This document shows positions 7,761-9,047 of a stretch of DNA of 9,047 bases, in pieces (the stretch's first letter is position 1; each line of letters opens with the position of its first letter). The stretch covers positions 1 to 9,047 of the forward strand of contig JBBAEU010000037.1 of assembly GCA_041655765.1 (NCBI GenBank), written 5' to 3'. The notes beneath the pieces are model-generated. The model was not told the DNA's origin. It searched no databases and saw only the letters and a program-made list of their open reading frames with translations. A program made the translations under genes and the position numbers. Origin of the DNA: Brumimicrobium sp041655765. Lineage in GTDB: Bacteria > Bacteroidota > Bacteroidia > Flavobacteriales_D > Crocinitomicaceae.

Positions 7761-7791
7761 CAAATATAGGCTTTTTTTGAATCTGGACAAA
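7761..7791 (-). promoter_or_regulatory. Promoter of the nadA-nadB-tpl operon
   Basis: On the minus strand, TTTG (7791-7788) is followed after 19 bases by TATATTTG (7768-7761), an exact match to the Bacteroidota -33/-7 pattern at the expected spacing. Transcription would begin near 7755, leaving a leader of about 40 bases. No NAD-responsive repressor site or riboswitch was recognised in the leader. Confidence 0.65.
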
Positions 7792-7841
7792 ATAATCCAA
7801 TTAAAGTTCGGCATTGAAACAGTGTTTAATTGCAATCGTAT

Positions 7842-7863
7842 TAGGCTGTATATTAGCAGCTTA
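7842..7863. repeat. Small inverted repeat
   Basis: A 7-base stem TAGGCTG / CAGCTTA (7842-7848 with 7857-7863, one G·T pair) has an 8-base loop. It overlaps the palindrome TTACGTAA (7861-7868). It is the first of three stem-forming repeats in the 7717-8042 gap. On its own it could be chance. Confidence 0.3.
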
Positions 7864-7867
7864 CGTA

Positions 7868-7909
7868 AAGCATTAAAACAATAATGAGTTAAATCAGTTT
7901 TTAATGCTT
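7868..7909. repeat. Perfect 11-bp inverted repeat with 20-base loop
   Basis: AAGCATTAAAA (7868-7878) and TTTTAATGCTT (7899-7909) are exact reverse complements. No T run follows on either strand, so a normal intrinsic terminator is unlikely. The right arm shares seven bases (7903-7909) with the left arm of the larger repeat next to it, so the two stems cannot both form fully. Its role is unknown; candidates are an operator, a 3'UTR structure or part of a small RNA. Confidence 0.5.
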
Positions 7910-8031
7910 ATCAACCTTCGATATATTTTTCTCTTTGAGATTTCTCTGTTTAAGCATACATTTCTGAAACAATCATCAGACTGAGTATTTTTCGATATAC
8001 GAGAAAAATATACTAAAGATTGATAAACGTT
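7903..8031. repeat. Long imperfect inverted repeat (31-base arms, 67-base spacer)
   Basis: The arm at 7903-7933 and the reverse complement of 8001-8031 agree at 25 of 31 positions, including a perfect 12-base inner block TATATTTTTCTC / GAGAAAAATATA. All six differences are transitions. Several become G·U pairs in an RNA read from either strand. A second partial repeat, TATTTTTC / GAAAAATA (7986-7993 with 8003-8010), offers an alternative pairing. The element begins 11 bases downstream of the SprT-like gene's stop codon, so it would form the 3' region of that transcript. No ORF lies inside it. It may be a MITE-like remnant or a structured 3'UTR/small RNA; I do not recognise it. Confidence 0.5.
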
Positions 8032-8042
8032 TGGAGGATTAT

Positions 8043-8672
8043 CTATTTTTTAAAATGTACGATTTCAACATCTGCTAATCTACTAACGAGGTAATGTTTT
8101 CCTGTTTTTACCTCTTTGCACAAATAACGAGTTCTCCGAAGAATTCCTCTTTGAAAAACTTTATCTCCAACGCGGAAGTATGTATCATTACCAATTTCTT
8201 CTAATGGCGTTAATGAATCATCAATTTTATTGTAACTTTTTAACACACGATTCAGGTGAACATCTGTACAGCTTGAGGCTTTTAGATTGTTTAAGTTGAT
8301 ACGTAAAGCCTGTTTTATATCGTCTGGTAGGTATTCGCTCTCTAAAATCGGCAAAAGAAGTTTTTTAAACTCATGTTTCCATTCTCGTCCATGAGGACTG
8401 GCATTATGCCCATATTTTATATAGGTATTCATGTGGGCAAACTCATGAAGTGTCGTTATTAAAAATGAATAAGGATTTAGATCGTTATTAATTGATATTC
8501 GATGATACTCGTCTTTATTTAAAGGAGCTCTATAATCTCCTAATTTCGTTTTTCTGGGTTTCGTAATTCTAAAAGAAATCTTCTCTGAAAAGAGAATTTT
8601 GGTCACATAAGGAATAAATTCCTCTGGGATATATTTCTTCAATGCTTTAGAGATGCTTTCTTTTTTATTCAT
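8043..8672 (-). CDS. SprT-like zinc metalloprotease domain protein
   Basis: 209 residues from the ATG at 8672. The zinc-binding HEFAH (76-80) is the HExxH motif, and the downstream PHGREWKHEF supplies H94 as the probable third ligand. This pattern is typical of SprT/Spartan-like domains. An N-terminal helix-rich segment (about 1-30) precedes a domain with the family-like ISINNDLNPYSFLITTLHEF. The C-terminal part (YFRVGDKVFQRG, RRTRYLCKEV, KHYLVS) is the small beta-rich tail seen in Bacteroidota members; there is no obvious four-cysteine zinc ribbon. A GTG at 8699 would add nine residues, but it lies upstream of a perfect -7 box, so the ATG is preferred. Substrate and role are unknown. In eukaryotes the family removes DNA-protein crosslinks, but that should not be assumed here. 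Confidence 0.88.
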   Translation of the reverse strand: MNKKESISKALKKYIPEEFIPYVTKILFSEKISFRITKPRKTKLGDYRAPLNKDEYHRISINNDLNPYSFLITTLHEFAHMNTYIKYGHNASPHGREWKHEFKKLLLPILESEYLPDDIKQALRINLNNLKASSCTDVHLNRVLKSYNKIDDSLTPLEEIGNDTYFRVGDKVFQRGILRRTRYLCKEVKTGKHYLVSRLADVEIVHFKK

Positions 8673-8678
8673 TTGATA

Positions 8679-8686
8679 CAAAGATA
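8679..8686 (-). promoter_or_regulatory. -7 box of the SprT-like gene
   Basis: TATCTTTG on the minus strand is an exact TAnnTTTG match. It ends six bases before the ATG at 8672, so the mRNA would be nearly or fully leaderless. No good -33 element is seen at the usual distance. The box argues for the 8672 start over the GTG at 8699. Confidence 0.4.
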
Positions 8687-8761
8687 AAAAGTAAAACACA
8701 ATATATGATTAAAAACTAATCTCTATACATGAGAAATTTTAAATTATTTTATTGAGTACGA

Positions 8762-9047
8762 TTACCTCCTCAACACCACAAACCCTGTTTTTACGCTATT
8801 ATCTTCTTCTAAAATCAAATCACCACCTAATTTTATCACATAATAATACGTTCCTTCAGGGAGTTTGCTTCCGCCAATGTTAAAACTACTTTGTGAAGTT
8901 CCGTTCCAGTCGTTTTGGTAGTTTTCCGAGTGGAAAACCAAGTTCCCCAGCGGTTGTATATCCAAACTTTTGTGTTTGGGAAATTTTCTAAGCCCTCAAT
9001 ATAAAACACTTCGTTTTTTGCGTCATCGTTGGGCGAAAACGCTTCTG
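8762..9047 (-). pseudogene. 3' end of a secreted protein gene with a frameshifted T9SS type B (gliding-motility) C-terminal domain
   Basis: Only the last 95 or so codons are visible. Read from the window edge, one frame gives EAFSPNDDAKNEVF, then KVWIYNRWG; the adjacent frame continues GNLVFHSENYQNDWNGT, KLPEGTYYYVIKL and ends GFVVLRR at the TAA at 8762-8764. Together these form a standard CHU_C/T9SS type B sorting domain, except that one base is missing. The minus-strand run GGGG (8948-8945) would have to be GGGGG to encode Trp-Gly-Asn-Leu in frame. As it stands, translation leaves the domain after YNRWG and stops at a TGA (8838-8836), losing the conserved end of the domain. This is a real mutation, homopolymer slippage, or a sequencing error. 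The intact product would be a large cell-surface or gliding-associated protein whose upstream part lies outside the window. Confidence 0.8.

Noticed and set aside
8711..8734. Terminator between the T9SS type B gene and the SprT-like gene
   Set aside because: The stem is only four base pairs (TCTC/GAGA), and the T5 run is separated from it by four bases.
8762..8965. A separate 67-residue protein at the right edge
   Set aside because: It starts at a TTG in the middle of a sorting domain whose first half is in the neighbouring frame, so it is the broken end of a larger gene.
1..9047. CRISPR array, tRNA or rRNA genes
   Set aside because: No regularly spaced direct repeats, no tRNA cloverleaf and no rRNA-like sequence were seen in the gaps between genes.

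Overview
The window looks like chromosomal DNA of a member of the Bacteroidota, most likely a flavobacterium-like species. It is AT-rich. It carries two different Type IX secretion (T9SS) sorting domains, one type A and one type B/gliding-motility type. Several genes are preceded by the Bacteroidota-style -7 box TAnnTTTG, and Shine-Dalgarno sequences are inconspicuous. The genus cannot be determined from this sequence.

Layout. Bases 1-120 look like one end of an insertion sequence: the first 11 codons of a possible IS4/DUF4372-type transposase on the minus strand, preceded by a strong hairpin. A plus-strand gene (297-2060) encodes a secreted deiminase. It has a signal peptide, a guanidine-modifying catalytic domain with the full set of motifs, an Ig-like domain and a T9SS type A tail. 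It resembles Porphyromonas peptidylarginine deiminase (PPAD) more than cytoplasmic agmatine deiminase. Convergent to it is purH (2140-3666, minus), which encodes the last two steps of IMP synthesis and has its own promoter.

The centre is a compact minus-strand operon, nadA (6763-7716), nadB (5250-6776) and a PLP-dependent beta-eliminating lyase (3843-5231). It has a good -33/-7 promoter upstream and a strong hairpin terminator downstream. NadB and NadA make quinolinate from aspartate for NAD. The third gene carries the residues that mark tyrosine phenol-lyase (TPL), not tryptophanase. Its pairing with nadAB is unexpected.

Upstream of nadA lies a 326-base gene-free stretch. It contains the nad promoter and overlapping inverted repeats, including a 31-base pair of arms that differ only by transitions. 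Next come an SprT-like zinc metalloprotease gene (8043-8672, minus) and, at the right edge, the 3' end of a large secreted-protein gene. That gene's T9SS type B domain is broken by a one-base frameshift in a short G run.

Most of the content is ordinary housekeeping metabolism. The points that deserve a second look are the PPAD-like secreted enzyme, the nadA-nadB-tpl operon, the structured intergenic region, and the frameshift in the sorting domain.
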